A stretch of DNA of 64,000 nt from Geobacter sp. AOG1 (GTDB lineage Bacteria; Desulfobacterota; Desulfuromonadia; Geobacterales; Geobacteraceae). The position numbers and the translations under genes were made by a program. Shown here piece after piece: positions 37,211-45,439 of this stretch (position 1 is the first letter of the stretch; each line of letters starts with the position of its first letter). The notes under the pieces were generated by a model. The model was not told the DNA's origin. It ran no database searches and saw only the letters and a list, made by a program, of their open reading frames with translations. The stretch is taken from assembly GCF_019972315.1 (NCBI RefSeq), contig NZ_BLIZ01000001.1, positions 186,001 to 250,000 on the forward strand, given 5' to 3'.

Positions 37211-38365
37211 ATGAAATGGTTTTCCCTTGGTATGAACGTACTTGCCATTGTTGCAACGGCATCTGTCGTCCAGGCGGACATCACGATTGGTGTGAGTCTG
37301 TCCGAAACGGGGCCGGCTTCTTCCCTCGGCATAGCGGAGAAGAACGCCGTAACACTTGGGCCAAAGGTCATCGCCGGGCAAAAAGTGCGGTATGTCTTTT
37401 ACAACGACGCCACAGATGCCTCAACCGCTGTCCAGAACGTGAAACGGCTGATTTCCGAGGATAAAATCGACATACTCATTGGGGGCACCACCGTGTCGAA
37501 CACCATGGCCGTGGTTGATACGGTTGCGGGAGCCAAGACCCCGATGATCTCCTGTTCCCCGGGCCCCGCCGTTATTTCCTCCACCGATGAGAAGCGGAAA
37601 TGGGTCTTCAACTCCCCCGCAAACGAAGGGATATATATGGCACGGTTGACCAATCACATGGCCAGTAAAGGGGTCAAATCCGTTTCCGTGATTGCCGTTG
37701 ACGACGCCTACGGTGAAAACTACACCGCGGCACTGAAGAAGCTCGTGGATTCCAAGGGGATCAAGATCCTGGCCATAGAAAAATACAAGCGAACAGATGC
37801 AAGCGCCACAGCTCAGGTGCTCCATGCGATGCAGGCAAATCCCGATGCGGTGTTGATCATCTCCACCGGAACGCCGGCCGCCCTGCCGCACGTTGCCCTG
37901 ATTGAACGTGGCTACAAGGGAAAGATCTACCAGTCGGGGGGCGGAGCGAACGCCGATTTTCTCCGTATCGGCGGGAAGGCACTGGAAGGTTCGTACATGC
38001 CCGCCCCGCCGGTCCTCGTGGCGGAGCAGCTGCCAAAAGACTATCCTACCAAGAAAGAGGCCATGGAATTCGTGAAAGCGTACGAACCCAAATTTGGGCC
38101 CCGCTCCATGTTCGCATCCCACTCCTGGGATGCACTGAAAATCATCCAGGCCGCCGTACCGAAGGCGATGAAAGGCGGGAAGCCTGGCACGGAGCAGTTC
38201 CGTTCTGCACTGCGTGACGCGATTGAAAACAGCAAAGGAGTGAAGGGTGCCGGAATACTGTTTACCCTTTCACCTACCGACCATTCAGGAGTGAACATGG
38301 GTGGCATATTGCTGATGAAGATTGAAAATGGGAAATGGAAGCTGGAGGATCACGCAGCTTTATAG
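37211..38365 (+). CDS. Periplasmic branched-chain amino acid-type (LivK) binding protein, orphan
   Basis: A 384-residue type I solute-binding protein with signal peptide MKWFSLGMNVLAIVATASVVQA and mature start DITIGVSLSETGPASSLGIAEKN. The LivK fold is seen in the ARLTNHMASKGVKSVSVIAVDDAYGENYTAALKKL region. I chose the ATG at 37211 because GGAGG lies six bases upstream. It ends the beta-oxidation operon with no permease or ATPase genes; the nearest LivHMGF set is at 48.9-52.3 kb. Similar proteins next to aromatic or fatty acid genes often bind carboxylates rather than amino acids. A strong terminator follows. Confidence 0.9.
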   Translation: MKWFSLGMNVLAIVATASVVQADITIGVSLSETGPASSLGIAEKNAVTLGPKVIAGQKVRYVFYNDATDASTAVQNVKRLISEDKIDILIGGTTVSNTMAVVDTVAGAKTPMISCSPGPAVISSTDEKRKWVFNSPANEGIYMARLTNHMASKGVKSVSVIAVDDAYGENYTAALKKLVDSKGIKILAIEKYKRTDASATAQVLHAMQANPDAVLIISTGTPAALPHVALIERGYKGKIYQSGGGANADFLRIGGKALEGSYMPAPPVLVAEQLPKDYPTKKEAMEFVKAYEPKFGPRSMFASHSWDALKIIQAAVPKAMKGGKPGTEQFRSALRDAIENSKGVKGAGILFTLSPTDHSGVNMGGILLMKIENGKWKLEDHAAL

Positions 38366-38397
38366 CAGCCTGTCTGAAGGGAATAGGTTGTATCTAA

Positions 38398-38429
38398 CCA
38401 AGAAAGCCCGCTTCGGCGGGCTTTCTTGG
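38398..38429. terminator. Bidirectional terminator between convergent genes
   Basis: A perfect 14-bp stem (arms from CCAAGAAAGCCCGC) with a TTCG tetraloop; A-rich and T-rich ends make it work on both strands. It separates the binding protein gene (plus) from the GntR gene (minus). Confidence 0.92.
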
Positions 38430-38445
38430 AATAGTGCAGGCGCTG

Positions 38446-39126
38446 TTACAGGGATTTTCGGTTCACGTACTGACGAATATCATCCTTCACATATTCCAGA
38501 TGGTCGTTTATTGCCTGTTCAGCACTTTTTACGTCACGCGCCTTGAATGCGTTCACTATCTTCCGATGCCCTTCGATGGCGTTCAATGCAGTTTCAGGTC
38601 TGGCCATGCTTTCAACGCGATAGAGAAACATATGCCGGCGCAGAATCTGGCAGATTTCTTCCAAACGTTTGCTCCCGCTGGCGCGAACGAGCAATTCATG
38701 GAAATCTGCATCCTGTTCACTGATGCGGCTCGTGACCCCCTTTTTCAGATCACGCGCCGCCGCATCCAGATTATCTTCGAGAGCTTTCAGTTCTTCAGGC
38801 GTAATTTTTTCTATTGCCCATCGGACAGCCAAACTCTCGTTGACTTTCCGTATTTCGCATATCTCGTCAACCTCCTCCCAGTGAATCTCCTTGACCTGAT
38901 AGCCGATGCGGGGAATGGCATCGAGGAACCCTTCCATTTCCAGGACATGGAGAGCCTCCCGTACCGGCGTCCGGGAAACGCCAAGCTGCTTGGCCAGCTT
39001 GTTTTCCACGATCCGTTCCATCGGGGCCAAGCGACCGCTCAAAATCAGTTCACTGACACGCTTGTAGACCTGCTCCCGGATCGAGAGGGGCTGGTCAATG
39101 GATAGCCCCAGATCTTCATCTCTCAT
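38446..39126 (-). CDS. GntR family regulator, FCD (FadR-type) subfamily
   Basis: A 226-residue regulator. The N-terminal winged helix (REQVYKRVSELILSGRLAPMERIVENKLAKQLGVSRTPVREALHVLEMEGFL) is a clear GntR domain. The all-helical C-terminal FCD domain has the expected ligand/metal histidine regions (DADFHELLVRASG and EGHRKIVNAF). FCD regulators usually bind carboxylic acids. It is the only regulator in the 38-58 kb island, and near-identical 22-bp palindromes lie at three promoters there (39349, 42377, 55232), with a degenerate copy upstream of this gene (39182-39203). It is therefore the probable repressor of all of them. Confidence 0.93.
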   Translation of the reverse strand: MRDEDLGLSIDQPLSIREQVYKRVSELILSGRLAPMERIVENKLAKQLGVSRTPVREALHVLEMEGFLDAIPRIGYQVKEIHWEEVDEICEIRKVNESLAVRWAIEKITPEELKALEDNLDAAARDLKKGVTSRISEQDADFHELLVRASGSKRLEEICQILRRHMFLYRVESMARPETALNAIEGHRKIVNAFKARDVKSAEQAINDHLEYVKDDIRQYVNRKSL

Positions 39127-39161
39127 ATGCGTCCTCCCGACGATTTAGTATATGAAATACC

Positions 39162-39203
39162 ACGGGTAAACACCCGTATTAACAACAGTGTACATTGTAC
39201 CCC
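39162..39203 (-). promoter_or_regulatory. Upstream region of the GntR gene: inverted repeat and degenerate operator
   Basis: Two elements precede the gntR ATG (39126). A perfect ACGGGT-AAAC-ACCCGT inverted repeat lies at 39162-39177. At 39182-39203 one intact GTACCCC arm joined to a TGTACA core matches half of the 22-bp island operator, while the other arm is degenerate. This suggests weak autoregulation. Confidence 0.5.
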
Positions 39204-39319
39204 AGATATAACAGTACCGTCAATAGCAAGAATAAACGGAGAGAAGCCAACCTTGTTCTTCCGGATGACTGAATAAAACTTCCACAACCGTGAAAAAATA
39301 AAACGCTATTTTTTTATGC

Positions 39320-39370
39320 TTGACAGCGCAGATAGTCACCTGTATTCTGGGGTACAGTATACAGTACCCC
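39320..39370 (+). promoter_or_regulatory. Sigma70 promoter with 22-bp GntR-type operator (lipoprotein gene)
   Basis: TTGACA (39320-39325), 17 bp, TATTCT (39343-39348), then directly the palindrome 39349-39370: GGGGTAC arm, GTATAC centre, GTACCCC arm. It lies 91 bp before the lipoprotein ATG. The operator covers the expected transcription start. Confidence 0.87.
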
Positions 39371-39460
39371 ATTAAGACATGCAAAGAAATAATCGTACTC
39401 CATGGGGCACTATCACAACGTGACACATCGATTTCGTCCACCATCAATTGCGAGGTCATC

Positions 39461-40471
39461 ATGCGAATCCTGAAATTAGTGGTCTTATCATTGGGAGCAG
39501 TAGTGGCTGCATGTGCCCACAACCAAGGGACATCGGGCAAAACCGAGCAATACGTTGAGATCGACAATCCCGCCATGACGATGAGTCCGAATGCGCCGGC
39601 AAAGATATTCGTTCCCCGAAGCTATGTGGAAGACGGCGTACCTCGCGGGAGCGAAGTCATCAAGAAAGGGGTAGAGGAAGTCGCCGGCAATTTCCGGCAA
39701 ACGCCCCAGGAACCTCGATCTGGACGACCAGTGCAACCAGCGGCACATGCAACCGAAGGGTCGCGCCCCGCTTCCGGCATGGCACCAGCTGCAACAAAAG
39801 GTCCTGCCATGACAAAGAACCGTATTGTCCTCGTGGAGATCGGGCAGAACGATGTGACAAAACCGCTGTATGAAAACCTGAGGGCGACTCCATCCGTATT
39901 CACCCTCGATCCGAGCCAGGTTTTTGTCCCCCTGCTGACCACTCCACCTTCCGATTCACGTGAGAAAGGGCGCATTTCAAAAAACATCCAGCGCGATTAC
40001 AGCGCAAACATGGTGGTTTTTGTGGCTGCTCCGGAGGGAATCGTCCCCGGCAAGCCGGTGAGCGCCGAGATATTCGATGCCGCGGGAGGAGGATTCCTGC
40101 GCCGTATTGAAACGTCAATCCCCACCGGCGCCGCCGCACATCCCGCCACCGGGGAAACCATGCTTTCAGGAGTGCTTGCCTCCCTCGCCGACAAAATATC
40201 CAGCTATATCGCCCTGCTCCCCTGGTACGGCAGGATTACCGAAGTGGAAGGAAGCAGGGTCTACATTGCTGCCGGGAAGGAATCAGGCCTCACGGTCGGC
40301 CAGCCTCTGAATGTTCACCGCAAAGGGAGATTTATCGAAGGGCTCGGCTACGCACCCGGCGAAAAGATCGGAACGCTGGTAATTGAAGGATTCGTGGGGG
40401 CTAACGGATCTTTTGGCACAATCGGGAACGGGCAAGGCGCTCAGGCGGAAGACATCGTTTCCGTTGAATAG
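39461..40471 (+). CDS. Predicted outer-membrane lipoprotein with FlgT-C-like domain
   Basis: A 336-residue protein with signal peptide and lipobox (LKLVVLSLGAVVAAC). A proline/alanine-rich linker (about residues 70-115) is followed by a domain with IVLVEIGQNDVTKPLYENLRAT. The C-terminal 80 residues (WYGRITEVEGSRVYIAAGKESGLTVGQPLNVHRKGR) resemble the FlgT C-terminal fold, an OB/SH3-like module. No enzyme motif is visible. The ATG at 39461 has GAGGT six bases upstream. It is the first gene after an island operator, ahead of a porin, and may assist outer-membrane uptake; that role is a guess. Confidence 0.62.
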   Translation: MRILKLVVLSLGAVVAACAHNQGTSGKTEQYVEIDNPAMTMSPNAPAKIFVPRSYVEDGVPRGSEVIKKGVEEVAGNFRQTPQEPRSGRPVQPAAHATEGSRPASGMAPAATKGPAMTKNRIVLVEIGQNDVTKPLYENLRATPSVFTLDPSQVFVPLLTTPPSDSREKGRISKNIQRDYSANMVVFVAAPEGIVPGKPVSAEIFDAAGGGFLRRIETSIPTGAAAHPATGETMLSGVLASLADKISSYIALLPWYGRITEVEGSRVYIAAGKESGLTVGQPLNVHRKGRFIEGLGYAPGEKIGTLVIEGFVGANGSFGTIGNGQGAQAEDIVSVE

Positions 40472-40553
40472 CAGGCGCTGCCTGGTGGAAAAGCGGTAAC
40501 TCAGAATTCCATTTGTCTGCAATTACTACAAAGAAAGGGGGAGATGGGCGCTC

Positions 40554-40573
40554 ATGCATTACATGTAATGCAT
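40554..40573 (+). promoter_or_regulatory. Perfect 20-bp palindrome upstream of the porin gene
   Basis: ATGCATTACATGTAATGCAT is its own reverse complement and lies 82 bp before the porin ATG. The form fits a dimeric-repressor operator different from the GntR site. A GTTACT/AGTAAC inverted pair lies just downstream (40594-40623). Confidence 0.6.
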
Positions 40574-40654
40574 CATGCAATGGATTAATACTGGTTACTT
40601 TTAACGGGTAAGCTCCAGTAACTGAAGTTCAACTCGAGTGTAAAGGAGGAACAA

Positions 40655-41977
40655 ATGAAGAAGATCAAACTGTTGGTGGCAGCCTGCCTGCTCGTCTCCG
40701 CACCGGCCATGGCCGAAGAATCCGTTCCTTACAACTGCGACTATTCACCTTCGTGCGAGGTTGCACCGGGCATTTACGGCGCAATGAAATCACCGGTCAC
40801 GAGCAAGTTCAACCTCTCCCTGGGGGGGTATGTGAAGCTCGACTATGTCCATAACACCAATGCAGTCGGTCCGCTCTCCCCGGTTCCCGGTCTGCCGATG
40901 ACGCCTCCAGGTCAAGTGAGCAAGGATGAATCTCTCTTCACCGCGAAACAGTCCCGTATCTGGTTCAGAGTAGCCGGGCCAACGTTCATGGGCGCCAAAA
41001 CCAACGCCTTGATCGAAGCGGATTTCTATGGCGCAAACTCTCTGAGTAACGAATTCGGCAACGTGCGGATGCGCCATGCCTACGGCAGCCTTGACTGGAC
41101 CAACACGCAGGTGCTGTTTGGCCAGTTCTGGGATATCTTCACACCGGCCGCCGCAGACACCATCGACTTCCGGCAGGGTGGTGCCACCGGTGCTCCCGCT
41201 AACCCGCGGGTTCCCCAGATCCGTCTGACCCAGAAGATAAAACTGGGCGAAGGGAACGGGTTGAGGTTTGTGTTTGGTGTCCAGAACCCGGTTCAGGACG
41301 CAGCCGTTGCCGGTGACAACTCCATGTCGAAAAACGGCAGTTTCGGCAGTGTGGTGAACGCAGCCGGGCAGATCATGTTCTCCAGCAATGCCCTCGGCGT
41401 CTCCCCCGGCTTCATGGGACTCGGCATGAGTCCGCTCCAGATCGGTGTGTTCGGCATGGCGGGGAGCCAGAAATTCACCGACGGCCCTGCGGTCGACGTG
41501 TATGGCTACGGCGCATACGGTTTCGTCCCGATTCTCAAGTCCAAGGACGGCAAGAACCGCGCCATGACACTCTCGCTTGAGACCCAGGCGTATATCGCCG
41601 CGGGCCTTGACGTCCAGGCGGCAACGGCGCAGGCTGTTGTGAACAATACCACTCCCGCCACCAGGAGTGCCGCAAAGGGATATGGCTTGTACGGCCAACT
41701 CAAGTTCTTCCCGACCCAGGACCTGGGAATCACCGTAGGATATGGGCGGCGCAACGCCTTGAATTATGCATCCTACAAAAATCCGGCACCCGCTACCCCA
41801 GTTGCTGGAACCTTTGAAAAGTACAATGAAATGCTGTACGGAAACATCCACTACGACCTGAATGCCGCCGTACGGGTTGCAACGGAATACCAGTATCAAC
41901 GGACCCAGTATTCCGGTCCGGCATCGAACTTCGGCCAGAACAACACCGTCAGGGCAGCTGTCTACTACTTCTTCTAA
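40655..41977 (+). CDS. Outer-membrane porin
   Basis: A 440-residue beta-barrel protein: signal peptide MKKIKLLVAACLLVSAPAMA, then FNLSLGGYVKLDYVHNTN as first strand, many alternating amphipathic strands (for example RIWFRVAGPTFMGAKTNALIEADFYG, GMRMRHAYGSLDW-like segments) and a terminal aromatic residue (VRAAVYYFF), the signal recognised by the BAM complex. It resembles porins found near organic-acid catabolic genes. The ribosome-binding site is AAAGGAGG. It lies 183 bp behind the lipoprotein gene and probably also has its own control region. Likely passage for the island's substrate. Confidence 0.85.
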   Translation: MKKIKLLVAACLLVSAPAMAEESVPYNCDYSPSCEVAPGIYGAMKSPVTSKFNLSLGGYVKLDYVHNTNAVGPLSPVPGLPMTPPGQVSKDESLFTAKQSRIWFRVAGPTFMGAKTNALIEADFYGANSLSNEFGNVRMRHAYGSLDWTNTQVLFGQFWDIFTPAAADTIDFRQGGATGAPANPRVPQIRLTQKIKLGEGNGLRFVFGVQNPVQDAAVAGDNSMSKNGSFGSVVNAAGQIMFSSNALGVSPGFMGLGMSPLQIGVFGMAGSQKFTDGPAVDVYGYGAYGFVPILKSKDGKNRAMTLSLETQAYIAAGLDVQAATAQAVVNNTTPATRSAAKGYGLYGQLKFFPTQDLGITVGYGRRNALNYASYKNPAPATPVAGTFEKYNEMLYGNIHYDLNAAVRVATEYQYQRTQYSGPASNFGQNNTVRAAVYYFF

Positions 41978-41995
41978 ACGAAACACGTACACAAG

Positions 41996-42029
41996 CCGTG
42001 GGGGGCCGGGTCTGAATGGCCCCCCACGG
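41996..42029 (+). terminator. Strong hairpin after the porin gene
   Basis: Twelve-base perfect arms CCGTGGGGGGCC and GGCCCCCCACGG with a ten-base loop, 18 bp after the porin stop. No T-run follows, so it may protect the transcript 3' end or stop RNA polymerase with help. Confidence 0.65.
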
Positions 42030-42239
42030 TCAAGGGGGAAAACCCCATGCCGAACCCGCATGATCGCACGACCAAAAGAGGTGGATGCCCAGCTGCCCGA
42101 CCAAACAGTATTTAACATTGTTTTACGGCAAAACTACACGCTACGACGACTAACCACCGGTACATTGGTATCTATAGAGAGATGAAATTACCCCTACATC
42201 GCAGAATACACATTTTCCCGTAGCACCTTCTTCGTTGTT

Positions 42240-42269
42240 GGGGCAGGATTCTTCCTGCCCCCTTTTTTT
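42240..42269 (+). terminator. Intrinsic terminator before the butyrate kinase promoter
   Basis: GGGGCAGGA/TCCTGCCCC with a TTCT loop, followed by CTTTTTTT. The stretch 42030-42239 between the two hairpins holds no convincing ORF; it could be a long 3' UTR or an unrecognised small RNA. Confidence 0.9.
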
Positions 42270-42347
42270 CATAACCATCTATATGTATTAGATTAATCAT
42301 GTACCGTTCCCTCGGCATCGACACAAAAAAAGTACCCGGAATTTTTC

Positions 42348-42398
42348 TTGACAGAACTATTTGCCGTGTCTATACTAGGGTACAGTATACGGTACCCC
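42348..42398 (+). promoter_or_regulatory. Sigma70 promoter with 22-bp GntR-type operator (buk operon)
   Basis: TTGACA (42348-42353), 17 bp, TATACT (42371-42376), then the palindrome 42377-42398 (AGGGTAC arm, GTATAC centre, GTACCCC arm). Same layout as at 39320 and 55203. It is 108 bp before the kinase start codon and should drive the long operon to about 55.1 kb. Confidence 0.9.
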
Positions 42399-42506
42399 AG
42401 CAACTCAAGTTCAGTTTTTTGTACCATAAATAATAAAATCTTGTTATAAATATAGTTGCAGGCGCCGATTAATCCCTTGGGAGCATATCCCTTTCGAGGA
42501 GCTGCC

Positions 42507-43580
42507 GTGGAAACCCTGAAGAAAATACTGGTCATAAATCTTGGATCTACCTCGACCAAGGTTGGAATTTACCTGTCGGACAAGGCGCTGATTACCGAAT
42601 CGGTTACCCACTCTTCCGAAGAACTGAAGGAGTTCACGACCATATTCGACCAGTATGAATTACGAAGGAATGCCATTCTGTCGGTCCTTGGCAAACACGA
42701 GGTCTCTCTGGACGAACTGGATGCCATTGCCAGCAGAGGGGGGAACACAAAGCCCATACCTGGCGGCATCTACAGGATCTGCCCCGAGATGATCGACGAT
42801 ACGAGGAGTGGAAAGTTCGGCATGCATCCGAATGTCATTGGATGCATGGTCGCCTACGATCTCGGCCGGGAGAAAGACATCCCCGCCGTTTCCATCGATC
42901 ATCCGACCACCGACGAATTGTGCGTCTATGCCCGCTACTCCGGACTCCCCCAGATAAAAAGGCAGAGCAGTTTCCATGCCTTGAACCAGAAGGCCACGGC
43001 GAGGAAGATTTCCGCCCTGCTGGGAAAAAGCTACGACGAGACCCGCCTGATCGTCGTGCACATCGGCGGGGGCATCTCGGTGGGCGCCCACCGGAACGGC
43101 AAGGTCATCGACGTGAACAATGCCCTTGACGGTGATGGCCCCTTTTCTCCCGAGCGCGCTGGGACGCTGCCGACAGGCGATCTCATCAAGATGTGCTTCA
43201 GTGGTGAGTACACGAAAGAACAGATGCTGCGGCTGATCCAGGGACAGGGAGGGCTTGTGGCCTATCTGGGGACCAGCAGCGGGATAGAAATCGAGAAAAG
43301 AATAGCCGCGGGGGACAAAGAGGCTGCCGAAGTGTTCGAGGCCATGTCCTACCAGATTGCGAAAGAGATAGGCGCCTGCGCCGCCGTGCTCGAAGGAAAA
43401 GTCGACGGCATTGCGCTGACCGGCAGCCTTGCCTATTCGAAGACACTGACGGAAAGCCTGATCCCCAAGATATCCTTCATTGCCAAGGTCTATCTCGACC
43501 CGGGTGAAAATGAAATGGATGCCCTGGCGGCAGGCGTCATGCGCTATTTCGACGGCAAGGAACCGATTGCCACCTACTGA
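42507..43580 (+). CDS. buk: Butyrate kinase (acyl phosphate kinase)
   Basis: A 357-residue ASKHA-fold kinase, the length of clostridial Buk (about 355) rather than acetate kinase (about 400). The N-terminal phosphate loop ILVINLGSTSTKVGIYL is the Buk form; SRGGNTKPIPGGIYRI and HIGGGISVGAHRNGKVIDVNNALDGDGPFSPERAG are conserved blocks. It makes ATP from butyryl phosphate or a branched acyl phosphate. The start is GTG at 42507 with GAGGAG six bases upstream. First gene of the operon, with ptb immediately behind it. Confidence 0.93.
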   Translation: METLKKILVINLGSTSTKVGIYLSDKALITESVTHSSEELKEFTTIFDQYELRRNAILSVLGKHEVSLDELDAIASRGGNTKPIPGGIYRICPEMIDDTRSGKFGMHPNVIGCMVAYDLGREKDIPAVSIDHPTTDELCVYARYSGLPQIKRQSSFHALNQKATARKISALLGKSYDETRLIVVHIGGGISVGAHRNGKVIDVNNALDGDGPFSPERAGTLPTGDLIKMCFSGEYTKEQMLRLIQGQGGLVAYLGTSSGIEIEKRIAAGDKEAAEVFEAMSYQIAKEIGACAAVLEGKVDGIALTGSLAYSKTLTESLIPKISFIAKVYLDPGENEMDALAAGVMRYFDGKEPIATY

Positions 43581-43593
43581 TGGGGGGACTGAC

Positions 43594-44502
43594 GTGATAC
43601 GAAACTTTGACGACCTGCTCGCCGCCGTCAGCAACATGCCGAAGAAACGGATTGTTATCGCCTCTCCCGAAGGGGGTGAGGTGATCAAGCTCGTCAGGGC
43701 GGCCCTGGAGCAGAAGGTTGCCGATTTCGTCCTCGTCGGCGACCGGGAGAGAATCGCGTCCATGGCTCACTTCGAGGGTTTTGACTGCAAGGACGTGGAA
43801 ATCATCCACAGGACCGTGCACAAGGATGCAGCCGAGGAAGCTGTCGGGCTGGTTGTCGCCGGCAAGGCCAACGCCATCATGAAGGGGAATCTCCCCACCT
43901 CGACGTTTCTCAAGGCGATTCTGGACAAGCAGAAGGGGCTCAACAACAACACCATCATCAGCGAAGTCACGCTGCACGAGAAGATTGAAGGCGAAGGGCT
44001 GCAGCTCATTACCGATTGTGCGATAAACATCAGCCCCACCCTGGACGAAAAGGTCCAGATCGTCAACAATGCGGTCCAGATGGCACACCGACTGGGATAC
44101 CAGCGGCCACGGGTTGCAGTTCTGTCGGCGGTGGAGGTGGTCAATCCGGCCATACCGGATACCCTCGACGCCGCGGTCCTGAGCAAGATGTCCGAGCGGG
44201 GGCAGATCAAGGGATGCATCATCGACGGCCCCTTTGCGCTGGACAATGCGGTTTCACTGGAAGCCGCGCGCTACAAGAATCTGGATGGCGAGGTCGCCGG
44301 CAGGGCAGACATCATTCTCGCCCCCAACCTTCAGGTGGGAAACCCGTTGCACAAGGCGCTGGTTTTTTTTGCCCGGAGAAAAATCGCGTCAGCCGTACTG
44401 GGAGCCAGGGCACCGATCGTCATGACCTCCCGCTCCGATTCCATGGAGACGATGCTGCTCACCATCGCCCTGGCGGCCTACATATCTCCGGCGCCAGAAT
44501 AA
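43594..44502 (+). CDS. ptb: Phosphate butyryltransferase
   Basis: A 302-residue phosphotransacylase (PTA_PTB family), the usual Ptb length. Conserved segments include ANAIMKGNLPTSTFLKAIL, VVNPAIPDTLDAAVLSKM and PNLQVGNPLHKALVFFARRKIASAVLGARAPIVMTSRSDS. It exchanges CoA of butyryl-CoA or branched acyl-CoA for phosphate. With buk it forms an ATP-yielding route from acyl-CoA. The start is GTG at 43594, 13 bp after the buk stop. In Enterococcus and Listeria, ptb-buk sits with branched-chain 2-oxoacid dehydrogenase genes; here a ferredoxin-linked oxidoreductase takes that place. Confidence 0.93.
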   Translation: MIRNFDDLLAAVSNMPKKRIVIASPEGGEVIKLVRAALEQKVADFVLVGDRERIASMAHFEGFDCKDVEIIHRTVHKDAAEEAVGLVVAGKANAIMKGNLPTSTFLKAILDKQKGLNNNTIISEVTLHEKIEGEGLQLITDCAINISPTLDEKVQIVNNAVQMAHRLGYQRPRVAVLSAVEVVNPAIPDTLDAAVLSKMSERGQIKGCIIDGPFALDNAVSLEAARYKNLDGEVAGRADIILAPNLQVGNPLHKALVFFARRKIASAVLGARAPIVMTSRSDSMETMLLTIALAAYISPAPE

Positions 44503-44570
44503 ACATTCAACCGTTTCGCGTAACAGGTTTGAGGTCTTCGACACAACGTGAGGGCGGAAAGGAGTTGTAC

Positions 44571-45128
44571 ATGTCAATGAAGGAACTCAGGTTTCACGGT
44601 CGCGGCGGACAGGGAGCTGTCCTTGCGGCAAAAATGGTGGCTTCTGCCGCGGCGATCGAGGGGAAGTGCGTTGCCAGCTTCCCCATGTACGGTTTCGAAC
44701 GGCGCGGAATGCCGGTTATCGCCTTCACCCGTTTCGACGACGAGCCGATCCGGGAAAAGAGCCAGATCTACACCCCCGACTGCCTCATGGTCGTCGACCC
44801 TACCCTTCTGAAGCTGCCGTCCCTGTTCGAGGGGCTAAAACCAGGCGGGGTTCTGATTCTCAACAGTCCCCATCCGCTGCCCACGCGTATGAGTGAAAAC
44901 CTGGCGTTGGTCGGGTCGGTAAACGCGACACAGATTGCCGTCGAAGAGATCGGCCGGGATATCCCCAACACCTGTCTGATCGGTGCCCTTGCCGCAACCA
45001 CCGGATGGCTGAAGCTGGAATCGGTAATCAAGGGGCTGGGTGAATATCTCGATGGTGACATCCTCAGGAAAAACATCCGCAATGCGGAACGGGGATACAA
45101 GGAAGTGGAGGTGCAGAGATGGAAGTGA
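44571..45128 (+). CDS. 2-Oxoacid:ferredoxin oxidoreductase, gamma subunit
   Basis: A 185-residue subunit beginning ELRFHGRGGQGAVLAAKMVASAAAIEGKCVASFPMYGFERRGMPV, the conserved gamma-domain signature of the POR/VOR/KOR family (CoA-binding region). GGAAAGGAG precedes the ATG at 44571. The gene overlaps the next (delta) by ten bases. The four-subunit gamma-delta-alpha-beta order is typical of archaeal-type POR and VOR enzymes. Confidence 0.93.
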   Translation: MSMKELRFHGRGGQGAVLAAKMVASAAAIEGKCVASFPMYGFERRGMPVIAFTRFDDEPIREKSQIYTPDCLMVVDPTLLKLPSLFEGLKPGGVLILNSPHPLPTRMSENLALVGSVNATQIAVEEIGRDIPNTCLIGALAATTGWLKLESVIKGLGEYLDGDILRKNIRNAERGYKEVEVQRWK

Positions 45129-45439
45129 AAACCGACAAAGGCACGTGCATTTTCGAAACGGAGAGTGCCTGGTCCGATGCGACCAAGCATATGCTCTGCC
45201 TCGACAGCGGCAGCTGGCGGACGGAACGGCCCGTCGTGCGCAAGGAAAAGTGCACCAGGTGCGGACTCTGCTACATCTACTGTCCGCCCCAGTGCATGGT
45301 TGACAAAGACGATCATTTCGAGCCGAACCTCGCCTACTGCAAAGGTTGCGGTATCTGCGCCAGGGAATGTCCCACCAAGGCGATCACCATGGTTTCCGAA
45401 GGAGAGATAAGCGATGGAAGCTCACAAAAAGCAGACTAA
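45119..45439 (+). CDS. 2-Oxoacid:ferredoxin oxidoreductase, delta (ferredoxin) subunit
   Basis: A 106-residue 2[4Fe-4S] ferredoxin subunit. Cluster motifs CTRCGLCYIYCPPQC and CKGCGICARECPTKAI are complete. It carries electrons from the TPP site in the beta subunit to external ferredoxin. Both ends overlap neighbouring genes (10 bp with gamma, 26 bp with alpha), showing tight translational coupling. Confidence 0.94.
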   Translation: MEVKTDKGTCIFETESAWSDATKHMLCLDSGSWRTERPVVRKEKCTRCGLCYIYCPPQCMVDKDDHFEPNLAYCKGCGICARECPTKAITMVSEGEISDGSSQKAD

